Of a stretch of DNA of 64,000 nt, positions 23,180 through 35,513 are shown one piece after another. Both the position numbers and the translations under genes were made by a program. The notes below the pieces were generated by a model. It did no database searches. It had not been told where the DNA came from and saw only the letters and a list, made by a program, of their open reading frames with translations. Each line of letters opens with the position of its first letter. Position 1 is the first letter of the stretch. The stretch comes from Liopterus haemorrhoidalis (Eukaryota > Arthropoda > Insecta > Coleoptera > Dytiscidae): positions 226,292,260-226,356,259 of the forward strand of contig OZ020611.1 in the NCBI GenBank assembly GCA_963971575.1, read 5' to 3'.

Positions 23180-23714
23180 ATCTAAGCAACCGACCGGCGG
23201 ATCTTTAGGGTTTCAGACTAGATTCTGCTCGCAAGTCTTGAAACCCACTATGTGGAAGGGCCGTTCAAAGTAAGTACCATGAAGTACAATGAATTTATCT
23301 AAATTCATTCAGCCAACTGTTACGTTTTGACCGATACTATAAATTCCCACACAGCTTGCATGATTTTTTTTTTTTCTTCTTTATAAACTATATTTTGTTG
23401 TATTGTTGATTTTCTAACGGGAAGCCACTATGTGGAAGGGCTGTTCAAAGTAAGTACCATGAAGTACAATGAAATAATCTAAATTTATTCAGCCAACCGT
23501 GACGTTTCGACCGATCCTATAAATGCCACCCCAGCTTGTATATTTTTTTTCTTCTTTAAAAACTATTTTTGTTGTATTGTTGATTTTCTAAAATGTTCTT
23601 CAAAGAAATATTGTAATTTTAACTAAGTATTGCCAAGCTTAGGGCGTATAAAATTTTTCTGCACACTAGCCGAGCTTGAAGTTGCAACGCCACTGTTGTT
23701 GATGTTGGTTAGAG

Positions 23715-24730
23715 CAGCGTTTCTCAACCGGGGGGCCGTGAAGGCTTCATCGGGGGGCCGCGAAGTCATACAAGATGGAAACATGAAAATATAATAAAAA
23801 TGCACTCAATCTTGCAAGATATAAATTTGAATCATATTTATAAATACGAGTATCTTATATTGATAGTCACAAAAATATACCTTTCACAATATAAATAAAA
23901 TAAATATTCTATTTATTTTTATACTTAATATACTTATTTTGACAACTAATTTAAACTATAGGCTATTTCAAATGTTTAAGTTATCACTAGCTAACTTTAT
24001 AATGAGTAAATGGGCTTTTACTAAACAAAATGATCAAAAGCTTCATTTAATCGATAAAAATTACTAGATTTGAAAATCTAGTTCCACTTTAACAAAAGAA
24101 ACAGACTATAAGTAGACTATATAAAGGTCAAATAAATTGTATGTATCGGTTAATGGGTTCGCGTTGGAGGCACTTCAAGTATTTTTAAGTTGTGCTTTGA
24201 AGTAGGTACGATTTGAAAGTGCAATATTTGTTATTATATATTTTTTGAATTGCTCTCTGAACTACAGGTAACTCAAGAGTAAGGATGCGAATGTGTTTAA
24301 ATTAAAATGGAAGGCACTTTGAACACTTGTAAATAAAAACACTTTACTTTCAAGTCGTTATAGGGACTATAATCGTCATTTAAAAATATCACAGTTTTTT
24401 GTCAACCGTAAAAGATATTAAAAAAATGTTTAAGGAAAAGTTGTTGAAAAGCTCTATCCAAAGATATCCAATATGACATACGTTCCTATTTAAAAATTCG
24501 AAATTGTCCTTGATGTCCTGTAATTCTAGTTTTTTCCGGAAAATTTCAATACTACCATTCAATTTTGTGGATAAATTTTAGTTCAAAATTTTTGACGTGT
24601 GAGTGACGTGTGAGCAACGTCGCCTTTTCGAAAAAACTCGTGTTCCCATCCATGTTATCTTGATACACCATATATATATATATATATGTATGTGATGGTT
24701 TAAGACCTAAACCAATACCACTAAAGTGTG

Positions 24731-24761
<31 letters not shown>

Positions 24762-24845
24762 TCATATATAGGGGGGCCGCAGACAATATTTATATAATTT
24801 GGGGGGTCCCAGGACATAAAAGGTTTAAAAGGTTGAGAAGCACTG
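23715..24845. mobile_element. hAT-type element H, copy 2, with nested MITE
   Basis: The left end CAGCGTTTCTCAACCGGGGG pairs with the right end GGTTGAGAAGCACTG. Flanking octamers GGTTAGAG (23707-23714 and 24846-24853) are identical. The interior parallels copy 1 except for an inserted MITE at 23959-24108, absent from copy 1. AT microsatellites lie at 24669-24687 and 24730-24754. Confidence 0.9.
23959..24108. mobile_element. MITE family M, copy 5, inside hAT copy 2
   Basis: The insertion follows TTTAAACTA and ends with ACAGACTA, and TA is duplicated on both sides. hAT copy 1 reads continuously through the corresponding position (TTTAAACTAATTAAAACGG), so the empty site is present in the same window. 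This confirms TA-targeted insertion after the hAT copies were established. Confidence 0.8.
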
Positions 24846-25039
24846 GGTTAGAGCACACATGAAAAGATTTTTACCGATGTTTTAAAGTAATACTATATGA
24901 TTAAATTTTGTAAAAATCCGCACAAATTTACCTAATATTTACAGTTCTTCAAATCTAATTTCAAACTCTAAGTTTTTAATCCTGATATTTAGAAAGAGTT
25001 TCATAAATGTCCTTAAATTCTGTACCATCTGTCAAAATA

Positions 25040-25290
25040 TTTCCAGTCCACCTTAAATGCACCCTACGGTTGAGTTGTGATGTTGAAGGGCTGCAGCCAA
25101 TTAAGCCGGCATTGCAGGAGTGGAGTACACAAGTGTGGCGTAACGACGGACCTCCGCCTGAACATCCGTGACTTTGTACCGGCAGACCGAGCTGCCTGTG
25201 TGCCGTGTGTTACTGTAGCCGTAGCCGTACCACTGTGATGGAAACCGTGAAATTGTCACATGTGGACACGGTCATTATACCAGATTAGAT
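25040..25290. other. GC-richer unique-looking segment, function unknown
   Basis: Composition differs from the AT-rich surroundings, with repeated GTAGCCGTAGCCGTACC text. One + frame stays open for about 25 codons before a stop near 25170. No domain is recognisable. It could be a UTR or exon, or part of an old repeat. Confidence 0.3.
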
Positions 25291-25439
25291 TTATTGATGG
25301 TCTGGATAAAGCTGTTTAGTTATGGTCTGATATGGATGAAGTGCTAATAGACTGATGAATGCTACAATGAATCTTGCACTATTATACTCAATAATGGAAT
25401 TATGGGATGTTCAATATTACAAACAATAAGTTATTATTC

Positions 25440-25600
25440 TGTAACCAAGAAACCCTTATACCGTTACACATGTGTCTGTCCGTCTCTGTCTCTCTGTATG
25501 TCTGTCTGTCTGTCTGTATGTCTGTCGATCTGTGCATAGGGTAGAAAGTTACGAGCCCTGTCCACTTTCAGTTGGCCCAGCTATGAAATTTTCAGTTTCT
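25440..25600 (+). mobile_element. R-related fragment with TCTG run
   Basis: It contains AACCCTTATACCGTTAC followed by an interrupted TCTG/TATG array (25473-25535). It then runs into GAGCCCTGTCCACTTTCAGT and TTGGCCCAGCTATG, which resembles the ends of the TA-flanked element at 52710-53560. It is a composite of two repeat families. Confidence 0.5.
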
Positions 25601-25884
25601 TTAGAAATTATTAAATAATAAGTAAAAGTAAATGCTGCTTGTAATTTTTTTGACAATACAATCATATTAGAAGCAAAGGGGTCAAATTTTATTCTGTAAT
25701 ATTTAATTTGTGATTATAAAAATAATATTCGTAAAACAAACGTATTTTTTGAGTTCATGTATTCTTGTACTGTATATAAAATAACTGGGTTTTTGCGGTA
25801 GCTATGCGTAGTAGGCGTTGGAAAACAAAGTTTGTTTATTGACTGTGATGTATTAAAAGTGTTAAATCTGAATAATTTTAAAAT

Positions 25885-26705
25885 ATGGGCAGAGGCAAAG
25901 CTATTGATGAAAACATTCGGTTAATCATTGTGCAAAAACAGGAAAAACCAATTCCGAAATCGGAAAATTATTAGGTTTGTCAAGATACAGTATTAGAAAT
26001 ATTGTAAAATTATACAATACAAGTGGTTCAGTTGCCCCAAAGCCCCAGTACGTGAAGAAAACTACACTGACGGACAATGACAAACGTGCATTGAATAGAA
26101 TTATTAAGTATAATAGACGTGCTAACTACAGTCAATTGAGTACTGTGGAGCAATGTTGTTGGAAGACGTGTTTCAAGGTCAACATGTCATAAAGAAGCTA
26201 AAAAATTAGGATTTGGAACCTATAAGGTAATATTTTTTTAATCGGACTCTTAAATGCATATTTACAGAAATTTATAATACTTTCTTAGGCCAAGGAAAAA
26301 CTGTTGACGTCTAAGCAAAAGAAAAACAGGTTGAAATGGACAAGAGAACATAAAATATGGAATTGTGAAAAATGGAACAGCGTGGAATGGAGCGATGAGT
26401 CTAGGTTTGAAGTCTGTGTAGGGGACAACCGGAGCAAAGTTGTTCGTCAGAAACATGAAGCATATCATCCCGATTGCTTGAAAAGGAAAATTTCCAGTAT
26501 CTGTCATGGTGTGGGGTTCAATGTCTGCAAGAGGTGTAGGAAACTTTATCGATGGAATTGTTAAAACAGCCAAATATTTAAGTATTTTAGAGGAGTCTCT
26601 GTTGCCAACTATGGAACATGCATTAATCTATGGGGAGGATTTTATTTTTCAACAAGATGGAGCCGCTAGCCATTGTTTTCACTGCCGTACTGCTACTATA
26701 TATTG
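25885..26705 (+). pseudogene. Tc1-like transposase pseudogene with candidate intron
   Basis: The start ATGGGCAGAGGCAAAGC opens a frame (MGRGKAIDENIRLIIVQKQE) that shifts and continues as GKLLGLSRYSIRNIVKLYN, a helix-turn-helix typical of Tc1-like transposases. The catalytic region includes WSDESRFEV (Asp1), VMVWGSMSARGVG (after another frameshift) and FIFQQDGAASH (Asp2). The sequence ends shortly after that, so the third acidic residue is missing. Between GFGTYK and AKEKL lies a 62-bp insertion (26227-26288) with GT at its start, a T-rich tract and TTCTTAG at its end, looking exactly like a small intron. At least two frameshifts and the 3' truncation make it non-functional. Confidence 0.8.
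26227..26288 (+). other. Candidate 62-bp intron in Tc1-like transposase
   Basis: GTAATATTTTTTTAATCGG begins and ACTTTCTTAG ends this stretch. Removing it joins TATAAG and GCCAAG in frame, giving the continuous protein text GTYKAKEKL. Introns are uncommon in insect Tc1-like transposases. An alternative is a simple insertion. Confidence 0.45.
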
Positions 26706-26709
26706 AGCA

Positions 26710-27580
26710 CGACCCTTTCTCTCCGAAGAGTGAAGTTTCAGGTCTACAACTTCCTCGGTGATCTAATCCAAGTTGGGAGAGTTTTTCTCTTAAACTTTAT
26801 TTTAAATCTCTCGCATTGTTGCAGTCCTAGTATGGCATATGCAACATTAACGTAAAATGTTAATCATAGTAATACTTAAAAATTGCTCATCATAATCCAA
26901 ATCATTTCTCAAGGGCTTAACCCTCATCTGACCCAAATATAAACAACAATCCATTATATAAAATAGCCAACACTCCTAAAATATTTCATAAAACCCTTAA
27001 AATGTTCCTAAAAAATTTTCATATTTCATCATAAAAAATATGTGAAGTAATCTTCTTGCATTTTGGCGGCAGAACTCGGCAGAACCGTATAGTACGTTCT
27101 CATGTCTCGGTGTAAATTTCCATAATCCATTTTTCTTTATGCTAGAAGCGCCACGGTGGTAGGATTACGAACTACCCCTGAAGTGAACAAATAGGAATAC
27201 GTGTTTTGTCTTGTGTAATATTTGTCGTTGAAACAAAAAAGTCTCAATTTTTCACAGTATGTGTTTTTTTGTTTTAATGTAGAATGGAGTTCTAGTTAAA
27301 TAGACGCGTATGAAGGGGAAAATGCTAGTGATTATTTTTATGAATGTAGCTTTTATGAGATGAATAAAGTTGAATTATTTTTGCTCATTTCGTCGTACAT
27401 TTTTGTCATGTAAGCTGATGGCGCACTTTGATATCTTTTAATGGATTCCAAATGACGTCATAATAGTTATGGGGTGATGAATGAAATGTTCTTAACGTTA
27501 TAACATGAAGAACTTGGTGCAAAAAATGACTACGCGACATTGTTAAATAGTAAAATTGAGTTACATATACTTTTATCTAT
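26710..27580. other. Non-coding, no recognisable feature
   Basis: No domain-bearing ORF. The segment 27590-27960 that follows is an old, reversed R-like remnant (compare 6980-7190). Confidence 0.35.
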
Positions 27581-27963
27581 AAAAAAATGATGTGGGGTGA
27601 ATTTTTACACATTTCAGGGTTTTGTAGGTATTTAATAAGTGTAAGAAGCCAACAGAATGCTTCGAATATTTACTTATTGCTTAAGAATATTTTTTTGATA
27701 AAAAGATATCAACATTTTTATTTGTTATTTGAGTACTAAGAACTTCCATTTGCGAAAATTTCATCACAATAAAATTTAAATTAAAAAATCCCAAGTTTTC
27801 ATTAATTAAATAAGAAATATATTGATAAATTGCTTCATTTTTATCGACCATCAACATTTATAAGGGAGGTATTGTGATCATACCGATTTTGACATTTGGA
27901 GATTTCAATGGATTTCCACGAATTGAGGTCCCTACATAACGTTGTGACTATTTTTAGCATGAT

Positions 27964-28402
<439 letters not shown>

Positions 28403-29051
28403 AAACGGCTAAACCTAGAGAGTTGAAATTTGGCATGCTTATACAACTCTTTGACCCGCACATAGGAAAAATACTAAAATATCTAAAAAACATATCCCCC
28501 TAAAAATATAAACAAATATATGCTCATCGAAAAAAAAAATATTTTTTTTACAATTCTGTGTAGGGTATCAAATTAAAGCCCTTGGCACGTGGATTAACGA
28601 TCAAAATTTTATTTTTGCAAAATAAATTATTTTGAGGCAATATTTGCCAAAATTGTGCAAAAAAAATTATGTCCCACACCCTGTAGCCCAGATTGTTTGA
28701 ACTAAAAATCTGAAAAAATTCTAAGTAATGTACATTGTTGTGAACCGGAATAGTACAACAGGAATTTTTGATCAGATTATGTTTTCGGAAAACAACGCAT
28801 TTTTTGTGTTTTTAACTAAAATATGTAAAATATTTAATCCGCTATTTAACATAGTGAACGAGTGAACCTGCGTAGTACAGTGGTAACGTTGTCGCTTCGT
28901 GAATAGAAATACTGTAAAAAACTACTGTTCAAATCCCGCAATTTTTATTTTTTGTTTTTTTTTTGCATGTTTATTTTGTTTAAATTATTTTGTCAAAATT
29001 CTAGTTATTAAGGTATAAGGGTTTTTTGGTCATACCTACAAAACCCTAAAA
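28403..29051 (+). mobile_element. R-family element, copy 6, with preserved right inverted end
   Basis: The backbone from AAACGGCTAAACCTAGAGAG through AGTACAACAGGAATTTTTGA closely matches copy 5. After the tRNA-like block it ends with AAGGTATAAGGGTTTTTTGG and TCATACCTACAAAACCCTAA. This is the inverted copy of the R start, so R has ~40-bp terminal inverted repeats. The left end is replaced by the giant TCTG array. Confidence 0.75.
28866..28940 (+). other. tRNA-like sequence with Pol III box motifs inside R copy 6
   Basis: A box A-like block (TAGTACAGTGGTAACG) and a box B (GTTCAAATCCCG) have tRNA-like spacing of about 40 bases. It differs from the tRNA-like blocks of copies 3 and 5 although the flanking R backbone is shared. 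Confidence 0.55.
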
Positions 29052-29169
29052 ATGGGTTTTTAATTTATAGAGAAATCTCGAGAATTCAATATGATTTCTC
29101 ATTTCTTGAGTAATGAAAATTGTCGCGAAATCAGAAATACTACACCAAATTCTCGATGCCAAAAACCTA

Positions 29170-29452
29170 AAGCTGCATTCACAGCTCTTAAATTAGTCGT
29201 AACGAAAGATAGTTTTAACGTTTAACGAGAGCGTTTACAGCTCAAAATTAATGCTTAACGAGTGTGATAGTATTTTTAGGTTATGTAAAGTGAGATTGCC
29301 AATGCCTGTTTGTATATCTGTCTCATTAAAACAACGCACTAACTACAATCGACAAATCATCGCTCGCTTTACCATATGACAAACTTGTTAGTGAAAATCA
29401 ACAGTGCACAAGTCATAGCGTATATTTGAGATTTAAGAGTTATGAACGCAGC
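29170..29452. mobile_element. MITE-like element, GCTGCATTCACAGCTCTTAA ends
   Basis: The left end GCTGCATTCACAGCTCTTAA is approximately inverted at the right as TTTAAGAGTTATGAACGCAGC. No coding capacity; no clean target duplication visible. PIF/Harbinger-like size and ends are possible but unproven. Confidence 0.5.
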
Positions 29453-30505
29453 ATATTACTTTAGAAATAATCTAGTGAAAAGATGGGTTTGTTATTGAAT
29501 TACTGTTATATTTTTATGTGCAAGTTTGAACAAAAATGATTTAAGATGAACAAAAAAGCATGTAATAAAACCGAAAATATATTTTGAAAAATAAATGTTG
29601 ACAGTATTCATAAATTAAACTTTAAGTTAAGGTTTTTTTATTAAAATTGAATTTCCTGAAACGATACAATATATCATTTAGCATAGTAAAACATTAACTC
29701 ATACATATTCTACATAAAAGAATATAAGCCTACAGCAGAGTCTTTACAACCGTCTCATAAACTGCACCGACATTTTAAAGAGAACAAGAAACGGACTATA
29801 AACGTCCAAACCAAACTATAATTAATATTTATCTAACATCTTGGACGGCCACTCGTAAACAGAGTTGAGAAGTAAACTCTCCTCATTTTTCTCCTCTCCC
29901 CCATTCTCCTGTATTGACTCGCTTCTTTATGAGTTTAAGTTATCGGTAGTTCGGTTCGTTTTTTATAGGTTGCCAATATTGAGTCACTAGTTTGACAGCT
30001 GTCTTAACGGTAGTGACGTTTTAGTTAGTCATGCGCAGAATATCGTTCATGGTGGGCGGTTGCACTTTATGGACTTCTATTTTTAAACTAAACATCTTGC
30101 ATTATATTACATCTTAATTTACACAGTAGGCGGAAGATAGGTGAACGATGTGTTTTGGCTGCCATTTTGGTTTGATGTGTTTCTATCAAAATAAAAATAG
30201 ATAATATATCTGAACAAGTGACATGTTTTAAATATTTAAGACGAAATTAATGAAAGAGGGTAGATTTTTCAGTGCCATACAATAATCGTTCCTGTACCCA
30301 GTGGCGTATACAGGACTCCTGGTTAGGGTGGGCACTTATGATGTTATCTGAAAGGGGGGGGGGGACTTGCGGGCCGCATAGGGTCCCTGAAGTATTAGAG
30401 GAAAAAAAGCTTTTTTAAGATAAAAATATATTTAAATATGAGTTTGACACCTCTGCTGTTGGATATTGATGTTTATATAAAAAACAAAAAGACATGATAT
30501 TTCAT
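29453..30505. other. Non-coding; partial hAT-like end near 30300
   Basis: No gene recognised. CAGTGGCGTATACAGGACTC at 30299-30318, followed by a poly-G run at 30355-30364, resembles a hAT-type MITE end, but no opposite end was found. Confidence 0.35.
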
Positions 30506-30509
30506 GTTG

Positions 30510-30606
30510 TCACGCCGGCGTGAAATTTGAAAAGAACCAATCACTTTCCAGATATTTTGAAATAAACGTTTTTAATTGGTTCATTTCAAATGTTACGCCG
30601 GCGTGA
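30510..30606. repeat. 97-bp inverted repeat with palindromic tips
   Basis: The left tip TCACGCCGGCGTGA is itself a 14-bp palindrome. The right tip TTACGCCGGCGTGA differs by one base. Inside them AATTTGAAAAGAACCAAT and ATTGGTTCATTTCAAAT are inverted partners. Together they can fold into a long hairpin with a ~30-base loop. It may be a very small MITE. Confidence 0.7.
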
Positions 30607-31021
30607 ACTAACGTTAAATTTCGGAATCCCATTGATTATCTTAATCTCTTTTTGTTTTTATTTCTAAATAAGTGGTTGCTAGGTAACTAACAATTAACTT
30701 GCGCGTAAATATTTTTGCATATGTCGAAAGTAATTCATAGAAAAAAACCGCGTATTTTAGACAAATTAAAGGGACACCCAGTACCATTTATTACAATTAA
30801 TAATGGAAGGAAAAATAAATGAGCAAGAGATCAGTAGGAAGTCGAGGATTATCCTGGTTGCAAAACTTGAGAGAGTGGTTTGGAATGTCACGTATACATC
30901 TTTCAGCATGAGCTGCAGAGCCAATGATGATGATTATTATTATTATTCGTTAATCTACATCCAGAGCTTTCATTTCATGCCCCACTTATTTTTTAAAATT
31001 TATTTTACATCGGCGATTAAA

Positions 31022-31135
31022 GAGGCTAATCGCCGATGCCAGGGGGCGAGCTCCTACACCTGGGTGAGGGGTGAATGATTGTGAAACTGGGAGTAATGTT
31101 AACATATTATTTTCGCCCGAATAGCGTATCACACT
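31022..31135 (-). mobile_element. SINE tail, headless copy of the tRNA-Leu-like SINE
   Basis: The segment with GAGGCTAATCGCCGATGCCA and GGGGGCGAGCTCCTACACCT through ATTTTCGCCCGAATA matches 60231-60340. The tRNA-like head present at 60.4 kb is missing, as expected for 5' truncation of a minus-strand SINE. Confidence 0.65.
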
Positions 31136-31639
31136 AGAACGCTATCCAAGTTTTACTTTTACAGTTTTTTTTTTTTTTCAAGATTCACGTCTTAAGGTTT
31201 TGGTTTATCACTTATCACACAGCATTTGAATATCAGTTAAGACTTGGAAATTTTTTGTTTGCATGCGTACATCTTGTTATTATAACAATTGACAGTTTTA
31301 TTTGTGAGGTTTCACTAAATTAATTAGTTCTTCCAAAATCATTTTTTTTTAAATATTATATTCGAAAATAAGTATACAACAAACTTCAACGTAAACAAAA
31401 GACAAAAACGCAACAGCTGACAGCGAGAGAATACCAGTAGGTGCACGCGCTTTTTGAAAAACCTGCATAGAAAGACAGAGGAATTGCATCATGTTCCATC
31501 TGCCTAGTTTTTAAAACCTAGGTTTTTCTTCATACTGTCACACACAAAAGACTTCGATTCGAATGCAATAACTTTAGTTTTCCAAGTCTAGACGCTAATA
31601 TTAAATTAGTGGGATAAGGCCTTAATATGGTGTAAGGGT

Positions 31640-31674
31640 TTCTTGATTGTACCTACAAAACCCTAAAAAGTTAT
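31640..31674 (-). mobile_element. R-family terminal fragment
   Basis: GTGTAAGGGTTTCTTGATTG followed by TACCTACAAAACCCTAAAAA is the right inverted end of an R element, without a recognisable body. Confidence 0.5.
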
Positions 31675-31782
31675 GTACCATTTTTGGCGAATTCCCTCCA
31701 TTCGGTGAATGTCGGGAACCAAATATATACCAACTGACTAAAATTTAATATTTTTGATTTTAATCTTATTTATTTTTTTCAG

Positions 31783-31929
31783 CAACCCTTGCCGACACCC
31801 AGACAGACCTAGCCTTATATATCGGTCTCTCCGTGGCAATAACATTGGTGACAGTCCTATCGTTCTTCTTAGTGCGTGTTTACTACCGCAAGGGGCAGCA
31901 CCAGTCCCTATATAACATGGCGGCCAATG
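31783..31929 (+). CDS. unc-5: Netrin receptor UNC-5, transmembrane exon
   Basis: The exon starts after TATTTTTTTCAG and ends at a GTAAGT donor. With two bases completing the preceding codon it reads TLADTQTDLALYIGLSVAIT, then LVTVLSFFLVRVYYRKGQH, and ends at NMAAN plus one base. The hydrophobic run of about 22 residues (LYIGLSVAITLVTVLSFFLV) followed by basic residues is a single-pass transmembrane segment with cytoplasmic stop-transfer. The phase joins correctly to the exon at 46677. In UNC-5 receptors this segment follows the second thrombospondin domain; that exon is not visible upstream, so the preceding intron must be very long or begin outside the window. The protein is a plasma-membrane netrin receptor in axon and cell guidance. 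Identification rests on linkage to the ZU5 and death-domain exons. Confidence 0.9.
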
Positions 31930-33651
31930 GTAAGTACATTTTTATCTGTTTTTGAGGTTATGAGAGAAGTTTTCAGGAAATGACCGCATAAAATGAACGT
32001 TTAGCTCGATTGCTAGGCTTGAAAATTGTTTGAAAAGTACTTTTTTTAGTTCGTTAAAGTATTAATGGGGTTATTACGAAGTGTTTTAAGGGGTATAAAA
32101 TTAAAGTTGGAAATTATTAATGAATTTGCTCTTAAAGCTATTTTTAAATTAAATACTAAATACAAATAAGAAGCAATATTTTAAATTAGAAACTAGAAAA
32201 TGTTTATGTCTACTGACAGTGAAATATTTAATTTTCTGATTTACTTTTTAGCTGTGAGGTTAAACCAAGCCGTTTTAGCTCTAAGTAGGGTTGCCAACTG
32301 TCCTTTTTTGAAAATGATAGTCCTTTTTTAAAAGCTGGCTCTCCTTGTCCTTTTTTAAATTAGAAAAGGATACCTTTTGTCTTTTTTTTTCAAATATTTC
32401 ATGTACTCGCCAAATTCATTTAATAGTAGTTTCAATTTTCGTTAATTTCAATCAATATTTCCTCGGGAAAAGATGGTGGTTTTATCGAACATTTGTATTT
32501 TTTTTTTTTTTTTTTGTAAAATAATTGTAAAATGTAATAGTTTTTTTTTTCTAAATAGTCAAATAGTATATTTTAGAGATATTTTGTTTCTTTTTTTATT
32601 GTTTTCAAAGCTTGCTACGTTCAACTTTGTAAAACTTATGTTGATTATTATTTTGTAAATAAATGGTCGCCATTTTGAAATGGTTAACATAAAAATATGA
32701 CTTTTTGGTGTCATTGTAAAGCTAATTTAATGTACTTTTAGGAAAAAAATATAAAATTATCGATTCTCTATGCTAGATCAAAAGTTGACATCATTGCCGG
32801 TGAAATCGGAAGTGCCTCAGAATTCTTATAGTAACCTTTCGATGGGCCTTTTTGTCTAGTTTAACTTTTGTTCTGATGATTTTTTGTATCTTTACAAATA
32901 AAGGAGATTTTCGGGGTGCCCAATTTCAAACAAACACCCTGTATACTACCCTTTTAATATTTTGCAAAAGCTTCGGCGTTGTTTGTGCAACATAGGAGCG
33001 CGCGTTCAAATTTTTAATACTGCATTCGAAAACTACCTAGGAATTTTCATCTTTCAATACTGTGCAGTCAGCACCGGGGTTGACTCAATAAAATTAGTGA
33101 GTTGAAACAAAATAGTCGGAAATTTTATCTATACAATCTACCATTTATCATCTCATATTTCTGTCATGTTATTTATCACATGATTCTTAAAAAATATTTC
33201 CAAAAAATGTAATATATCAAAATTAAATATAATAAATAATAAATTATATAAGACAAGATTCCCGAGTAACTGTAACTTATTACGTGAGACCACCTATTTT
33301 AAACTGAGTCCAATTAGAAGTTAGAATATGATATATTACACTAAGGCGGGTGTAAACTCTACTTGGTTGACAAATAAAATTTGAAACATTCCTGAATATG
33401 ATTCACTCTTATAATATAAATTATGAGTGAAATTTTTTGTTAAAGTTTACACATGTGTTCCCCATTTGTGGATCGTAAAAACAATTTTTTAATTAGGAGA
33501 GTATTTATTTAAAATATTCTTAATTAGTAAATATTTTAGGGATGTTATCTTATCTTTGGGATGTGAAAAATTGCTCTAAATTACTAATTTTTTGCTTCAT
33601 TAATATTTAAATTGTTTTATTCTATGGAGCTGTTGTTTTGATACTTTTTAG

Positions 33652-34030
33652 GGTTCGAAGGTATCACTCATGTGTCTGTTGGTATGGTAAAAATTGTAGT
33701 CAAACGGCTAGATCTAGAAAATTTATATTTTGCATACATACAGTTTAGTAACTTACGTACAGAAAAATACTAAGAAATACAAATAAAATTAATGTAGAAA
33801 GCTCTGAATGAGCAGATTAGTAATACATTTTTATTTATGAAAAGAAAATGAGATTTTTGCCAAAAATGGACCAAAAAAAGCTTGTGTTCTTCGCCCTTTC
33901 TTTCAGAGGGGTTAGTTTGAAAATCTGAATAAAACCATAGTGATGTACATAGGATTATTTTTCGGTCAGAATTTATATTACGATAAATTTTTCGAGAAAA
34001 GTAATAATAATTTTCATTCGTTCTAAATCA
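33652..34030 (+). mobile_element. R-family element, copy 8 (old, shortened)
   Basis: TTAGGGTTCGAAGGTATCAC, a short TCTG remnant, AAAATTGTAGTCAAACGGCT and a TTTCAGAGGGGTTAGTTTGA block follow the R backbone order. They match the older subfamily represented at 4.8 and 41.9 kb. Confidence 0.6.
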
Positions 34031-34043
34031 CATATGCAGTACT

Positions 34044-34350
34044 CCAGAGGTTCCCAATCTTTTTAAGATGTTGTACCGGTACGTAGTAGAAAATATGGTG
34101 GCGTACCAGTAGGTAAATATTTTTAATGAAAAACGAGTTCTAAATAAATCCCTAAATTTTCAAGTGCTGACTTTTTTTTCATCGCTTCTCTCTCAAAAAT
34201 TTTGTCGAGCAAAAAAAAACGACTAGCCCTACAGTAAAACTTTCCTAAATTCTCAACTGATGACCTTTTTTTAAGTAAATAGATTATGCAAAATATTTAT
34301 TTTCATTATTATTTCATTCACTTATCGCGTACCGGTAGCTCAACAATCTC
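34044..34350. mobile_element. hAT-type end, CAGAGGTTCCCAATCTTTTT
   Basis: CAGAGGTTCCCAATCTTTTT and the internal motifs GTACCGGTACG (34074) and CGCGTACCGGTAGC (34326) are characteristic of a hAT-type MITE. The right terminus was not found; the mariner that starts about 34355 may have interrupted it. Confidence 0.5.
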
Positions 34351-35513
34351 GTACAAAAGTCTCTAAGTCCTTACAAAATATAAGAAATGGCGCTAGTAGT
34401 ATCAAAACAAATTGTTTCTGAAAAGTACCATCTATCAATAGGCTGATGTCAAATTTTTAGCTATATCCATCGCGTGGTTTAATTTTTACAGTTGATTGAA
34501 TCAAACAACTTTTTATATTTTCGAACAATGAAAAAAAAAACGAGTTACGTGCAGTGGATGAAACACTTTCATTTGAAAGGCAAAACACCGAAAGAAATAA
34601 AAGCCGAGTTGGATGAAGTTCATTGCACATCTGCACCAGCGTTTAAAACTGTTTACAATTGGGTGAATGAATTTAAATGTTATTGTACATCCACAAGTGA
34701 TGAACATCGTTCGGGACGTCCACTCGAGGTGACTACGCCAGAAATTATTGACAAAATCCACGATATGGTCTTGATTGATCGACGAGTCAAAGTGCGCGAA
34801 CTTGTTGAGGCCACAGGAATGGATGAGGATCCCATGGCTCAGTGGTTTAAATTTTTTTCGAAAAATTGGGTATGAAAAAGATTACGGCAAGATGGTTGTC
34901 GTGTTTGCTCGCAGTGGAGAATAAACGCAATCGTGTGGTCGATTCAATGGCTGGTTGGGCGCGTTTTCGTTGCAATCCTAACTAGTTTCTGCGTTGATAT
35001 ATAACCGTTGATGAAACATGGATCCACCACTACACTTCAGAGACAAAGGAACATTCGAAACAGTGGGTTTATGGAGGCGATCCGGTTCCAAAGAATTCGA
35101 GGGCGGTGAAATTGGCTGGCAAGGGGATGGGCACACATTTTTTTTAGGATGCATGCGGAATTTCCACATTGACTACTTGGAAAAGGAACGAAAAATAAAT
35201 GGAGATTATTATGTGTTGTTATTGGACTGCTTGAGCAAAGGAATCAAGAAAAAAACATCCAGATTTGGCCAAGAAGAAAGTGCTCATCCATCAAGTCAAT
35301 GCACGGGTGGAGCCTTGTGCAGTTTCAATGGCGAAAATGCATGAATTACGCTTCGAATTGTTGCCGCATCTACCATATTTACCAGTTTTGACCCCCAGCG
35401 TTTTTTTCTGTTTCCAAACCTGAAGAAATGGCTCGCCGGAAAAAGATTCTGGTCCAACGAGGAGGTCAACGCCGAAACACATGCCTATTTTGAGGGACTT
35501 TTCGGAATCTTAC

